Origin: Motacilla alba alba
Lineage: Eukaryota > Chordata > Aves > Passeriformes > Motacillidae
NCBI RefSeq assembly: GCF_015832195.1
Contig: NC_052030.1
Location: 8,885,439-8,949,438 of the forward strand
Length of the DNA: 64,000 nt
Reading direction: 5' to 3'
This document shows, piece by piece, positions 11,401-22,850 of this stretch. The notes under the pieces are model-generated. The model had not been told where the DNA came from. It searched no databases and saw only the letters and a list, made by a program, of their open reading frames with translations. Position numbers and translations under genes: made by a program. The stretch's first letter is position 1; each line of letters opens with the position of its first letter.

Positions 11401-14400
11401 TTGCCTTCAGATGGTGGGAAGTGCTCTCCAAGAGTTCCCCAAGGAACTGAGGCCTTCAGCTGCAGCTTCTGAGGGATGGGGTGGGCAGTGGATGCAGATG
11501 AGGAGTTGGAGCCACCTCAGAGTTCCAGTTCCAAAGCCCTGGGGCTCTACCTGGCTCCTGAGAACAGCCCAAGAGGAGTAGGACTGTCCTGTTCCTTTGT
11601 GCAGCAGGCACTGGGGTGAGGGATCTTGTGTCCTTGGGCTCTGGCTGTAGAGAGGACAGTCAGACTGCTCTGGGACACAGGCCAAACCCAGCCTCTCCTT
11701 GTGCAGGTCCTGTGGCTTCTCTGTGCCCACAACCCCTCTGGCACTGTGGGCACCGTGATGCTCCCTGCCATGCCAGGCACCCTGCCTAATCTGTGTGTCC
11801 CCAAGGTGAGAGCTGAGGCCATGGGAGAGTCTGGGACCAGGAACTGGTGCAGATGGTGGGGCTTGACTGGGGTCACACTTGCTCTTAGCTCCCCTTTAAG
11901 CCAAGACAGTGTGAAGAGCTGCTCCTGCAGGCCAGTGGGAAAAGGCCATTTGGGTTTGTGGGACTTTGTCTGCCACAGCACAGCCTGGCTGGTAGGGCAG
12001 AGTTCTTGGCAAGTGGAGGCCTGGGAGGGAAGAGGAGTAATTAATATGAAAAGCTGGAAGGATGCATGCACTGAGCAAACCTTCTGCTTTAGTCTTTTGT
12101 TTTTTTTCCTTTTTTGAGCATTATCCTGCAGATGGATGAAAGGGCAGGCCTGGAAGCCTCCCCCAGCCTGGGGAGATCTGCTGCTTCAGTGCAGGAATTC
12201 AGTTTTCTAAAGCTGCAGTGAGTCTTAGGGAGGTAAATGGGGATTCAGGAACTGAGGTGGGGGAAGCCTTGGAAGGCTAGGGACCAAACCCTCGATGAAA
12301 TGTTGAGTTTTTCCCCATTCTTATGCCCCAGAAGGAGCTTCCCTGGGGGAGATTTCAGCTATCGGCAGACTCAACGTGTGTGTTCTTACAGCTCCTTCCC
12401 TGCCTAAATGCAGGGAGCACAATCCAGGCCCCTGTGCTGTGGTCCGGGGATGGAGCCAGGAGCAGGACGGTGGAAGCTGCTGATGGTGTTGAGGCCTGGG
12501 AGAAACAATTCGTGATAAGGCAAGTCCTGACCTGAACCTGTGCCCAGCAGTTTTCAGTGAGAAGGGAGCAAACCTACTCGGTGGTGTGAGAAACCTCGTC
12601 AAACTTCCTTGTTTAGTTTTCCCACAGCCCTGTGCTTCCTGCTTGCCCTGGTGCTGGAAGCACTGCGATAGCATCAGGGGGCTGTGCTGGTGGGATCTCT
12701 GTCCAGGCAGGAGCAGGATGTGCCAGCCATCCCCTGGGACAGCCCTGCGAGCATGGGAAGGGCTTGGGAGGCTGCTCTGGAGCAAGGGAGGCTGCCCACT
12801 CCCTGGGGTTATTTTCAGGATCAGATCCTGGCTGTATGATAAACCTGAGTGAGGGCCACAGGATACCTGGGGGGAAGGACTGCTGCCCTGGTGACAGGAA
12901 TTAGCTCTCAGGGCGATGGTCCCTGCCCAGCAGGAGGGTGTGTGGTGCCTCCACAGACTGAGATTATTGGAGGGGGGAAAGGGTGGGACGCGAGTCTGGC
13001 TCTTCCTCCCCCTCCACAGGTCATGGGCTGTAAATTGGCGCAGCCTTTCTGGGCATAAGGAAAAATACCAGTTGCCTGCCAAGGAAAACAATAGGTCTTT
13101 CCACTGTTGAGCCACGTCCAGACAGTCTGGGCCTGTGTCCAGCCCCGCACTGGCGCTCAGCTTGGCCTCCCCTCGCCAGAGCTTTAATGGGAAGGAAAGG
13201 AGAAGCAGCGGAGAGTAATGAAACAGAGGAATGTCTGTGACATTTTTCTAAAAAGGAAAAATGTGGAGTTTCCAGTCAAACTGAAAGACTTATTGGGTTC
13301 GCTGGGAGGCTAAGTCCAGCTCCTTAGGACAAACTGCTAGATAAGGAAAACAATTTAGTCCCAAGTAATATTCACTTCAGGATGGCCTAGACTCTGCCAG
13401 AATCTGTTTTGACTGCACCGTGCTCATTGGTTTTTTTTCTTCCCGGCTCTTCAGCACATGTGGCCCTGCCGGTCCACTCTGGAGAGCCAAGATGGTGGCT
13501 GTGCCCTGCACTGTGGTCACTGGCACAGGACCTCAAAAAACAGCCTCAGCCAGCCCACAACATCTGCCAGAATCATCAGCTGGGCAAAGGTTAGGCTGAG
13601 CACCGTGGGCCAGCAGAAGTGACTGAGTGGCACCAGGGATCCAGGTGCTGTCTGAGGGAGGGCAGGGGAACGAGCTGGTGTTGTACTGAGAGCCAGAAAG
13701 GTTTCTGCTGCTCAGGGCCTGCTGCCTTTGACACAGGGTCCCCGAGAGTCCTGCATCTGCTGCAGTGGCACAGCATCTCCCAAACACTGCCTGCTGTTTG
13801 CCCAGCACTTGCCCACTCTCCTGGACTTGGTGTTCCTGAGGCATCTGACAATTCCTGATCCAGCAGCTGCTGCCTTGCTGCCCAAAAGCCACAGGAGTTT
13901 GGGAACACTGTCAATCCCCAATGACTGACTAATAATTGGAACTTCATGGCACACTCACAGGGTTTGTGCAGGGCTCACTGTGCTGCTATGTCTTTTATCT
14001 GGGGTCTGCTGGCAGGTTCTCCCTGCAGTTTTCTGGGGCTGTTTTACACCACGCCGTGCTGGAGTGGGGCTCACAGAGTGATTGAGCATGATGGGGAGAT
14101 TCTGTCTGCTCTGGAAGTAGAGGGCAGCTTGGGAGAAGAAACTCAGGAGATCCTTGCAGGAGCAAGAAGTTAATTACAGCAGTGGCCAGACATCTTGCAC
14201 ACTTTCCCTTGCTGATCTGGCAGTGCTGTGTGGAGCAGGGACAGGCAGCTCCTGCTGCGAGAAAACATATGAAGAGTCCAGTATGATCAAATTTTGGGCC
14301 TGGTTAGGAAGCGTAGCACAGTTGGTGCTGTGTATTTCAATTTTTTTGAAGATGTTTGACATTTTGCCCAGAGAACCTGTAGCTAATAGCACATATTATG

Positions 14401-14404
14401 TGGA
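8461..14404. other. Long GC-rich unique non-coding stretch
   Basis: No gene, RNA or mobile element is recognised over about 6 kb. A modest CpG-containing patch sits at about 9505-9575. AT-rich, possibly regulatory patches occur at about 8830-8950, 11040-11170 and 12030-12120, the last ending in a T-rich run. Open frames up to 264 codons (12321-13115, - strand) have no recognisable domains. Confidence 0.5.
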
Positions 14405-14660
14405 TTAAAAATTGGCTTAATGACAGATTTCAAAGTCTGGTCAGTAATGGCAGTGTTGCTCCCTGTGGTGTTCCCAAGGAACATTCTGACATGATTTAAT
14501 GTGTGATTTAACAACAGTGATGGTAAAAACCTTTGCTGGTAGTGCCTGCAGATGACACGGAGATGGGTGGTATCAGCAGTGAGGGCAGAGCTGTGACTCC
14601 CTGGGTTCAATGGTCACAAGCCAATGTGATGCATCACCACAGAGCTAAATGCAAGGTAAC
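14405..14660 (+). mobile_element. Degraded CR1 non-LTR retrotransposon fragment (reverse transcriptase region)
   Basis: The translation carries an ADDT-x-MGG block (14548-14571) matching the catalytic FADD-TKLGG region of CR1 reverse transcriptase. After 24 codons without a stop, an A-K-C-K-V block follows in the same frame (14644-14658), at the spacing seen in CR1. Upstream sequence resembles the NWL-(N/D)-R-x-Q segment and the GVPQG-type block, but the catalytic F and other residues are lost and frames are broken. The copy lacks both ends of the element and cannot be active. CR1 is the dominant LINE of birds and reptiles. Confidence 0.65.
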
Positions 14661-14665
14661 CCCCC

Positions 14666-17600
14666 AGAAATGAGGTGGGATCCCCAGTCCCTGTGGATAG
14701 GATGCTCCCACAAATCTCTGAGCCAGCAGCAGGTGTGGGGGGATGACAGCTGACACCAGGACTTGGGGGTTTGGTGTAAACCTCCCCTTGCCTTGCCATT
14801 GTTGCTCCCTGTCTTGGGCTGTGCCATGGACTTTTACAGTTTTTAGATGAATTTTCCCAACATGGGGCTCAGCTTTGGATTTTATTCCTCAACAAACCCA
14901 CGTGACTCCTTTGCCTGTCTGGAATGGTGTAACTCCTAGCCTTTCCCGAGCATGGACCATGTTTGTGGGTGAAACACTCCCCGTTTGTTTTTCTCTGTGT
15001 ATTCCCCCAGTGCCCCTCGGATGGAGAAGAGGGTCTGCGGCCAGATTCCAGTCTCCATCTGAGCTGTGCCTTGTTCCTTGCAGCAGAGTGGAGAGAGGCT
15101 GGCTTCAGCTGGAGGGACAGAGAGGAAAATCCAAGCATGACAATATTCCCTCTGAGGGCAATTACTCTCAACAGGCAACAGCCACAGCATGAATTCTGGC
15201 ACCTCGAACCCTGCTCTTCCTCCCTGGGTTGCTTGGAGGGTTTGTCTGATGCAGAAAGTGAACTCCCTTGCTGGAAGCCCATGTAGCCTCAGCGATAGCT
15301 ACAGGGATCTCATCAAGAAAGAATTTCTTGGCAGGGGATAGGACCTGTCTGCCATATGGTTTCCATGTTTGGAGCAGAAGGTGATCTGTGGAAATGGAAG
15401 GAAAAAAAATTCTGAACTTCTGTGGCTGATTTTCACTAGAGACTAATTGTTGAGTGCAGCCCCGTAGAGGGATCAGGGACAGGGCTGACCCTCAGCCCCA
15501 GCAAGTTCCCAAGGCATTTCTTGCAGTAATGCCTCCGGACCTCCTCTACAGAGCATGCTTATCATCAGGAGACTTTAGATTTGACAGCTTCAATATCTTT
15601 TTGAAGGGCTTAGACAATAAAAAATAAGACAATAAAATGTAAAACTCTCCAGAGTGTAAAATGTACAAATTATGGTCACGTCCTGCCCAGCTCCAGCTTG
15701 CCTCTGCCCCCCTGGCCTGCACTGGCTGCAGGAGATGCTGGTCCAACAGCATCCCCTTTCAAACGGAGAGCCTTTGCTGGTGTTGGGGAGACATCGACTT
15801 TGGGGCTGCATCTCTGAAAAACCTGTTTTCCCTTAGTGTAAGGAAAGCTGGGAGCAGCCTGTTGTGAGAAGATGCCTTGTAAGTGGACTCGTCTGCCTCC
15901 TCTGATTTTCTGGTGTCCTGTTCTTCAGCCTGAGGAGGTGGAACATGTGCTGTGACCTTATCAGAGGGTTTTTGCACTCTCCCACCTTTCTCCTAAACCT
16001 GGTGCTGGGCCAGTTGAGCATATTCCTAGAGGCATAATCTCTGACTAACTGGATAGATGAACAAATCTGATCTGCCTCCTGTAATGGTTTGTCGCAGAGA
16101 AATGCTCATTTACTTAAAATCTGAGCCAGGAGAGTGAAGCTTATGTCCTGAAGGTGCTGGAAGCATGGGAATGGCTCAGCCAGAATGCCAGGAGTGCTCT
16201 GCCACAGAAACATGAATTTGTCCCATGTGGAGGGGGCAGTAAGAGGGCACGGGCACCATGGGGCTTTGGGGAGCCATGGCCTGGAGCTGAGGGCGAGAAC
16301 CTGCTGTGCCACTTGTGTACACATGGGGAGAGATGTGAGACTGAGTCTGAGGGCTTGGGCTCGGCAAGACGCTCCTCTGCCTGGCTGAGAATTCATCCTG
16401 CTCTGCGAGGGCCTGGATCGCACAGCACAGCTTCCAACTGGCAGCAACAAAGCAGGATAAATGGCTGAGCAGATGCAGAAGAAAAGTCTCTCTGTGCCTG
16501 ACACACAAAGACACTCACTACTCTTGAACAAATATTTAGGCCATTCCTGTTGCCAAAATCATCACAAGGACACATGTTTGCAGCAGAGCTGTGACCCATG
16601 GTGTCCTCAGACCTGCAGCTCAGAGCCTGGCCAGGGCAGCAGCTGAGCTGTGTGCCCAGCGGGGAAGGGACACGGAGCCCTGGGCACGAGTGCTAGTGCT
16701 GGAAATGGGGTATTGGGGATAGGATTTTCTCTGTGAGCCTGGGCCTGGCAGCTGTTGGTCTCTGTTGCCTGTTCTCATGGGGGTGGCTGGGATGCTGCTG
16801 CCACAGCAGTGTCACCGTTCCCCCATGCAGGGCCACATTCTGTCCCTGCTGAGCCAATCTCTGTGGCAGGAGCCAGTGATTCCTTGTGTAGGGTGGCTGC
16901 TCAGAGCTTTGAAAAGTGCTCTTGTACCTTATCCCCTGCTGCTCCCCATCCCCAGGAAGGAGCAGTGGGTGCCTGTGCTGTCTATTCCCAGTGTGCCACA
17001 GGCTGGTGACAGAGAGCTGATCTCTGTGCCCCTTCTATGAGTCACCACTTGGTTGGGAAGTTCTTGCTTGTTCTCATCAACAGGAGGTTGTGCCCTGGCA
17101 TGTTGCTGCTGTCTTGTGGGGTACCTGCCCAGAATCTGGGGTGAAGCTGCAGCTGGGAGCTGCCCAACTTTCTGTGAGAGGAGGGGACCTCCCTTTCCCT
17201 TCCTGTGGGCCAAGTGAGAATCAAAGTGGCACCATGTGGCTGTCCTTAAATGTCTTGCCTCTATTCTGATGGAAATGTTGCTAATCAGCAATGACTAAGG
17301 AGAGCCAAGTAAAGAGCAGTTGGTGTATTTGAATTCTTTTGACATCTCTGCAGTGTTTCTGTAAAGGCATGGAGTGTTTTAAAACATGAAATGTAACATC
17401 AAAACAGTAAAAGTAGATCAGAATGTTCTGTCTTGCGTTTCAAACAATGCCCTGGAAATTTCCATCTCTTTCCTGTTTGTCCCACTGCTTGCTGGACTCC
17501 TCTGGTTGCCATCCTTCTGCTGTTTATGATGGCAAAGCTGTTTGATTTTTCCTACTCACGGGCATCGATCTGGAGGCATTTAGCATATTTTGCTAAAATA

Positions 17601-18242
17601 GTCTCTCCAAAAGTTTCCTAGCGCTCTCAGGCAAAGTGGAAACATTCCGGTTCCTTCTATGGGCTGGGCTGCTCTGTCCTGTCCGAGGCTGGAGCCCTCC
17701 CACCGTCCCCCAGTGCAGGGCAGGCAGAGCCCGCCCGGGCTCGTCCCAGGAGGAGCGCTGGGCTCCAGCCAAAGCTCAGCTCCAGTAGTTCCAGCCGGGG
17801 ACCCAGAACCTCTCCTGACTCGAGGTCAGACAAAAACAGAGCTCCCTCCTCCTGCTCTAGTTCTGGCAGGCAAATTCCATCACTGCACAAGTATTTTGGC
17901 AATCAGCAATAATGGAAAAGGAAACGCAGAACCGTCCAGTCCGTCAGGAATTCTGCAAACTAGGACACAGCGAGCAGGGCGAGTGGCAGGGCTGGGCTGG
18001 GCCCTGGGCAGTGGCTCTCCTGTGGCTGCCAGCCCCAGTCTGGCTGCTGGCCCCGGGGATTGTGGCCTGAGCGTGTGATTTGTGGCCGCGGGCCACGCGG
18101 ATGGAAGCGGTTTGTGCTCTGTGTGCTTGCAGCAGTGTGGGGTGGTGTGTGTGTGTATTTTGGTATCTATAAACAAAGCAGCTCAGGAATGCCTTGATAC
18201 CAAAGGTTGTTTTTGGATTTGGATCAAATACTCAGTGTCTAG
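14666..18242. other. Unique non-coding DNA
   Basis: No gene is recognised. AT-richer patches at about 15560-15670 and 17280-17440 could be weak regulatory islands. The stretch 17660-18110 is CpG-richer. A 9-bp inverted repeat with arms TTTGGTATC (18159-18167) and GATACCAAA (18196-18204) could form a small hairpin, with no sign of being an RNA gene. Confidence 0.5.
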
Positions 18243-18298
18243 TTTTTTTCTTTTTCTTTTCTTTTTTTTTTCTTTTTTTTTTTTTTTAAAAAAAAAAA
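18243..18298 (+). repeat. Pyrimidine-rich T tract followed by an A tract
   Basis: T-runs interrupted by single C's lead into 15 T's and then 11 A's (18273-18298). The T/A junction is self-complementary. It could be a simple repeat that grew by slippage. No target-site duplication or element body is visible, so I do not call it a retrotransposon tail. Confidence 0.7.
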
Positions 18299-18849
18299 GG
18301 AAAAAGTTCAGCTGTTGAAAGTGAGGAAAAGGAGCTTCTCACTCATATGATTCTCATGTGAGTTAAAAGGGATAATTTCCAGGTCTTCGGAAGCAGTGGA
18401 TCTCTCAGCTCCTGGTCAAGGGCAACTGAACAGCGGGTGGAGGCTCCTCTGGCCAGAACCCCTGAGGACAGGAAAGCTCCCTGCGGGCACCCAGCCCAGC
18501 AGTGGGAGAAGTAGGGATCCCCGTGGTGGGTCTGAAGCTGGGAGGGTTTCAGAATGGAGCCCCGGGGCTGGGGACTGATGGGTGCCTTTCTGCAGCCTAG
18601 CCACCACCAGCTGAGCTGCTGTGGAGGCACTGTGCTGTTGGTGGTATTCCCCCATCCCACCAGGTCCTGGTGAAAATGGGGCTTCTCCCTTGGGACCAGC
18701 TGGAGCTGGGGGCCAGGGTGCCACCCATGCCCCAGGCACTGCTGTGTGCCAGCCTGTGGCATCCTGGGTGGTGCTGGGGCTGTCTCTTGAAATAGATGGT
18801 GTGACACCAGACAATAATATCCATTTCCCTGGTTTGAGGAGCTGGATTG
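18299..18849. other. Unique non-coding DNA
   Basis: GC-rich and overlapping in open frames on both strands. Nothing is recognised. Confidence 0.55.
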
Positions 18850-19140
18850 TTGTGTTCCATGCTATTTTGGTATTCATTTCAGTTTTTATCATTTTAAGGT
18901 TCATGCGTTTCTAATTGTCATGAATACCGTGCTAAAATTAATAGTTCTATGGTTGGTTTATTACATTTAGTAAAATTATGGGCATGTAATGTTTGCCAAG
19001 AAAAGACGCAGCAGAGACTTTAATCATGTAAAGATGATAATTTAGTTGTTACACTTGTTGAAATGATGGGATTAATTTTTTAAAAGTTTGCAAACTAGAC
19101 AAGAAATGTAAAACATTAATTTAGTCAGACAAGCCAGCTA
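18850..19140. promoter_or_regulatory. Candidate conserved non-coding element
   Basis: A strongly AT-rich island with TAATTGTCA (a homeodomain core overlapping a MEIS-type TGTCA), TTAATAG, ATAATTTAG and TTAATTT motifs. There is no tandem structure and no reading frame. The enhancer role is inferred from composition and motifs. Confidence 0.35.
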
Positions 19141-19504
19141 GTGAGTGAGTGGTCCCCCCAGGCTGGGGAGGAATGCTGGCATCATGGCAGGAAAAGGGGC
19201 ACTGGACAGTTTTATAGTTATGGGACTTGTTATTCAGGCCAGACACTCTGACTTTCTTTGATGGAGTTGGAAAACTTCAAAACGGCAGCATTCTCCATGT
19301 CTCACTCCTGCCTGCACCGTTTGTGGGTATGAGCTCATAGGTTCTGCACAGAAAACAAAAAATAGCTCACAAATCAAAAGCTCTGCATCTGGAGGGAATG
19401 CTTTGGTACCAGAAGGAGCCAGCTGATGCTCCAACCCCAGCCCTTTGCCCCACGCTGGTGCCTGTGGCCCATGAGGAGGTGTGTGTCCTGCACAAGAGCT
19501 TAAA
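19141..19504. other. Unique non-coding DNA
   Basis: No feature is recognised between the AT-rich island and the CR1 tail. Confidence 0.5.
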
Positions 19505-19550
19505 GCTTGATCCTGGAGGTCTTTTCCAGCCTTAATGATTCCATGATTCT
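19505..19550 (+). mobile_element. Short CR1 3'-end remnant
   Basis: A CTTGATCCTGGAGGTC stretch followed by TTTTCCAGCC and a GATTCCATGATTCT tail matches the general layout of a CR1 3' end, diverged from the better copy at 27048-27173. Only the last 45-50 bp are recognisable, as expected from 5'-truncated insertion and decay. Confidence 0.55.
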
Positions 19551-19729
19551 GGCTGCACACAGGTTTTTCTGTCCTCCCCAGGGTACAGGTACTACTGAGC
19601 ATGTGCTGTGGGAATCTGGACACAACTTTAGCCTCAATTCTGCTGAATGTTTTGTGGCAGATTGTCAGGAAAGGAGAGAAAAATGTAAAATAAGTCTTGT
19701 TTACTATAGATGATGATGTGGCAAAGTAA

Positions 19730-20010
19730 CTCAACAGCCAGTTTGCAGAAGTTTATGACAATAATCATGACTATGTTTTATAAGTGTATAGCAATGTGAG
19801 TGGACTCAATTCTGGCTGAATTTAAATAATATGGCTTTGTGCAGCAAAGTTTAAATCAAATGGCTGTAATTTATGCTGAAATGTGCTACAGGATGCATTT
19901 AGTCACAAGTATGTGCTGATTGTAGCATTGTGCCTGATTTATGGCATTTTACTTTTTCAGATGAAAATCCCTACCAAAAATAATATTTAGAGACTCCTTT
20001 TATTTACCGA
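19730..20010. promoter_or_regulatory. Candidate conserved non-coding element
   Basis: An AT-rich island with ATAATCATGA, TTTAAATAATAT, a TTTAAAT pair and a TGATTTATGG motif resembling PBX/HOX TGATTTAT. It has no repeats and no coding frame. The call rests only on composition and motif density. Confidence 0.35.
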
Positions 20011-20322
20011 GCCCAGCAGTTTTCAGTGGCACTGCAGCAGAGGATTGCTTATCTTCCTTCCCTGGTTCCCAGCAGCCAGCCTGGAGCCAAGGGCTGGATG
20101 TGGCTCCCAGTTCATGGACCGGGAGAAGCGATGAAGGCTCAGTGGGAGCAGCTTGGAGCCTGCATCCCCATCCGGCCTTGATGCAGTACGTGTCCATCAC
20201 ATTCTGAGCCTGGCTAAGGTTCGTAAGAGTGAAGTTAATCAAACCATTCTGGGCTGTCAGTGAGCCATGGCAGGTGTCAAAAATCGGTCAGGGAGAGCAG
20301 GACAGATTTTATTCCTCACCCC

Positions 20323-20590
20323 TGCGCTTTGGTCGGTGATGTGGATGCGGAAGGCACGTATGGGTGCGCTGAGACCGCGGAGCTGAAGGATTCAGGTCTG
20401 CGAGCTCTTTGCTGGCACGCAGGAGGCTGAGATCCGATCGCCTGTGACATTTGCCAAGTTCCCGGGCAGTGGCCCGGTCGGCGAGCCCGCGGGACCTCCC
20501 GCAGCCTTCAGCTCTCATTAGACCGGGCCCTTCACGGCCCTGCCTCAGGCCCGGGGCCGGGCCCGGGCACGGCGCCCTCGGGTGCTGCTC
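20323..20590. promoter_or_regulatory. Small CpG-rich island next to a minisatellite
   Basis: CpG density is far above the surroundings, especially at 20435-20585 (CCCGGGCAGTGGCCCGGTCGG and GGGCCGGGCCCGGGCACGGC are examples). It ends about 140 bp before the 30-bp tandem array. It could be an unannotated promoter or an unmethylated GC-rich segment. No TATA box, first exon or reading frame with recognisable product was seen. Confidence 0.4.
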
Positions 20591-20731
20591 CTGCCCCTGC
20601 CCTGGGCTCTGGCCGGGTGTGGCTCGAGGTCTGGCAGGGGTGCTGAGCCCTGTGGGTGCTCCAGCAGCCAGCACTGCTGGGGCTGGGCACGGAGTGCCCT
20701 GGTGTGTGCCCAGCCCTGTGCCAGCTCCCAG

Positions 20732-21298
20732 CAGGGCTGTGGGGATGTGCAGAGATCCCAGAGTGCTGTGGGGACGTGCAGAGATCCCAGCAATGGTTTT
20801 GGGACATGCAGAAATCCCAGCAGTGCTGTGGGGATGTGCAGAGATCCCAGAGTGCTGTGGGGATGTGCAGAGATCCCAGCCATGGTTTTGGGACGTGCAG
20901 AGATGCCAGCAGAGCTGTGGGGACATGCAGAGATGCCAGCAGTGCTGTGGGGATGTGCAGAGATGCCAGCAATGGTTTTGGGATGTGCAGAGATCCCAGC
21001 AGTGCTGTGGGGACGTGCAGAAATCCCAGTAGTGCTTAGGGGACATGCAGAGATCCCAGCAATGGTTTTGGGACATGCAGAGATGCCAGCAGTGCTGTGG
21101 GGCGTGCAGAGATGCCAGCAGGGCTGTGGGGGTGTGCAGAGATGCCAGCAGGGCTTTGGGGACGTGCAGAGATGCCAGCAGTGGTTTTGGGACATGCAGA
21201 GATGCCAGCAGGGCTTTGGGGACATGCAGAGATGCCAGCAGTGGTTTTGGGACATGCAGAGATCCCAGTAGCGCTGTGGGGATATGCAGAGATCCCAG
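20732..21298 (+). repeat. Minisatellite: 19 copies of a 29-30 bp unit
   Basis: Each unit has the shape CAGTGCTGTGGGGATGTG then CAGAGATCCCAG. Two unit types are visible: type A with GCTGTGGGG and type B with GGTTTTGGG. Copies 1-12 follow AAB repeated four times, making an ~90-bp higher-order repeat; the later copies are more irregular (AAABABA), and two A units (copies 15 and 17) carry GCTTTGG, a mix of the types. Because the unit is close to a multiple of three and poor in stops, several frames stay open on both strands (one of 407 codons on the - strand). These are by-products of the repeat, not genes. Confidence 0.92.
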
Positions 21299-21579
21299 TG
21301 TGCAGGGGAAAACCGAAGAGGGCACCAGCTGGAGATCTCTGTGTGGGACCTGTGAGCACCCAGTGCATCCAGATGTTGGGCCTGGGTCCCTCCATTGCTG
21401 AGGGAGCAAAGGCACATGAACAGTGACAGGCCTGTGTGTGACTCTCTCCCCTCGTCCAGCACTGGGGGCACAGGCAGTGGGTAAAGCTTGGACGGGCATC
21501 TGTGGAGGGACATGTCCTGAGCGTGACCCCATAGGCTGAGTGGCATCCCTTCAGCAGTGTACTGCCAGGAGTATTTTAT

Positions 21580-22330
21580 ATTGTCCCCTGTACAATCAAG
21601 CTAAGAAGCTCATTTATCATCACCACTGAAGGCAAGAGGCACACTTTGAGCACACTTTGGAAGTTTTTTTGGAAGTCACTGAAGAGGATTCTGTCATCAG
21701 GCGAGTGGGAAGGTTTGGGTGATCCTGGCCTTGCAGAATTACCTCAAGAAAGTGTCAAATCTCTGGCTCTGCAAGAAAAACATGTAATTCAGAGGCAAAA
21801 AGAAAGATTTATTTAAAGCATTTGAAATCCCTAAATAAATCATTTTGTCTCATAATAGGTCCCAAACCATTCTAGGAGTGAGCACATCCATTTGAAGACT
21901 CAGGGTCCACAGTATTCCATCCTGCATTAAAACTAATTGTGCTGAAAATTTATCAGTGATTTATTCTGCAGAGTTACTCCATTTGTAACTCTCCTTCCTG
22001 AAGGTTTCAGCACCATTGTGTTTGATGATAAGAACTTGTTGTAGCAACCTCTGTCCCTAAACACTTAGAAACTCTATTTTAAATAAACATGCAACTTGCG
22101 AGCAACATGCAGCTCCAATGTGTATCTTATTAAAAGCTGGCAGGAGTGGAGCCTCCTGGCTTTCTTGCCAGTGTTTGGAATACAGTAGCATTTTTACTCC
22201 ATAGTAATAAATTTCTGTAGAATGAAGGGCCATAATATTTGCTGTTTTGGGGGGATACTCTGTTTAAATAGGTGGAGTGATGGAAAATATTCCTAATAAC
22301 TAGGAAACAAAACGAAGCAGGTAATATTTA
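21580..22330. promoter_or_regulatory. Candidate conserved non-coding element (about 750 bp)
   Basis: A long AT-rich island following the minisatellite, with ATTTATTTAAAG, CTAAATAAATCATTTTG, TTAAAACTAATTG, TGATTTATT and TTTAAATAAACATG motifs (forkhead-, homeodomain- and HOX/PBX-like). It is almost free of simple repeats and long frames. An enhancer cluster is the likeliest reading, by inference. Confidence 0.38.
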
Positions 22331-22549
22331 GGTTGTTAACGTTGCATCTGCCTTTCCCAGGGCTACAGAAGGAGGGAAGGAGCCATTTCCCAGCTCTTCC
22401 AAGGAGAGGCCCTTGTGGCAAGTCATTCAAAGAGAATTGATTTGAAACTTGCTCAAAACCAGACTGAGAATTTCCTCTCGCCCATCCCCATCCGCCCCCT
22501 GCCCTTTCCAATCCTCCCCTTCAGCTTGTGCTGCCTCACTCCAACCCAA

Positions 22550-22850
22550 CTCTCCTTATGGAAAGAACTTTTCCTGCTGTCTTTAAGTTAGTGTTTTCTA
22601 ATTAGTTCACTATTAATTAAGGGGTTTTGATGTTATGATGTGAAAATTAGCTGGCAAACCAGACTGCCATTATCCAGAATTTGCGGAATTGAACTCAGAA
22701 TTCCAAAATAACTTCTTCATTAATAATTCTGATTTTCCAGACATTACACAGAAACACTGGTGATTAGCAGAAGCGTGATATGTTCTCATTCATAGTATCC
22801 CCAATTAGCAGGAATTTAGTTATTAACTCTGGTGCAAATGAGCAGGGACA
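22550..22850. promoter_or_regulatory. Candidate conserved non-coding element
   Basis: The island contains the palindromes CTAATTAG and TTAATTAA within 25 bp (about 22597-22622), then TTAATAATTCTGAT and CCAATTAGC motifs. It is AT-rich, non-repetitive and without an open frame. Function is inferred. Confidence 0.4.

Noticed and set aside
12321..13115. 264-codon frame on the - strand
   Set aside because: No recognisable domain. Several shorter frames are open opposite it.
13400..13600. Strong acceptor-like TTTTTTTTCTTCCCGGCTCTTCAG near 13454
   Set aside because: Only a mediocre donor (AAAG|GTTAGG at about 13589) follows and the segment between is not protein-like.
18159..18204. 9-bp inverted repeat as a microRNA hairpin
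   Set aside because: The stem is far too short and the 28-nt loop too large for a microRNA precursor.
20309..21546. Open frames up to 407 codons on both strands with decapeptide repeats
   Set aside because: They are produced by the 30-bp minisatellite, whose unit is a multiple of three and free of stops in several frames. No family resemblance is visible.
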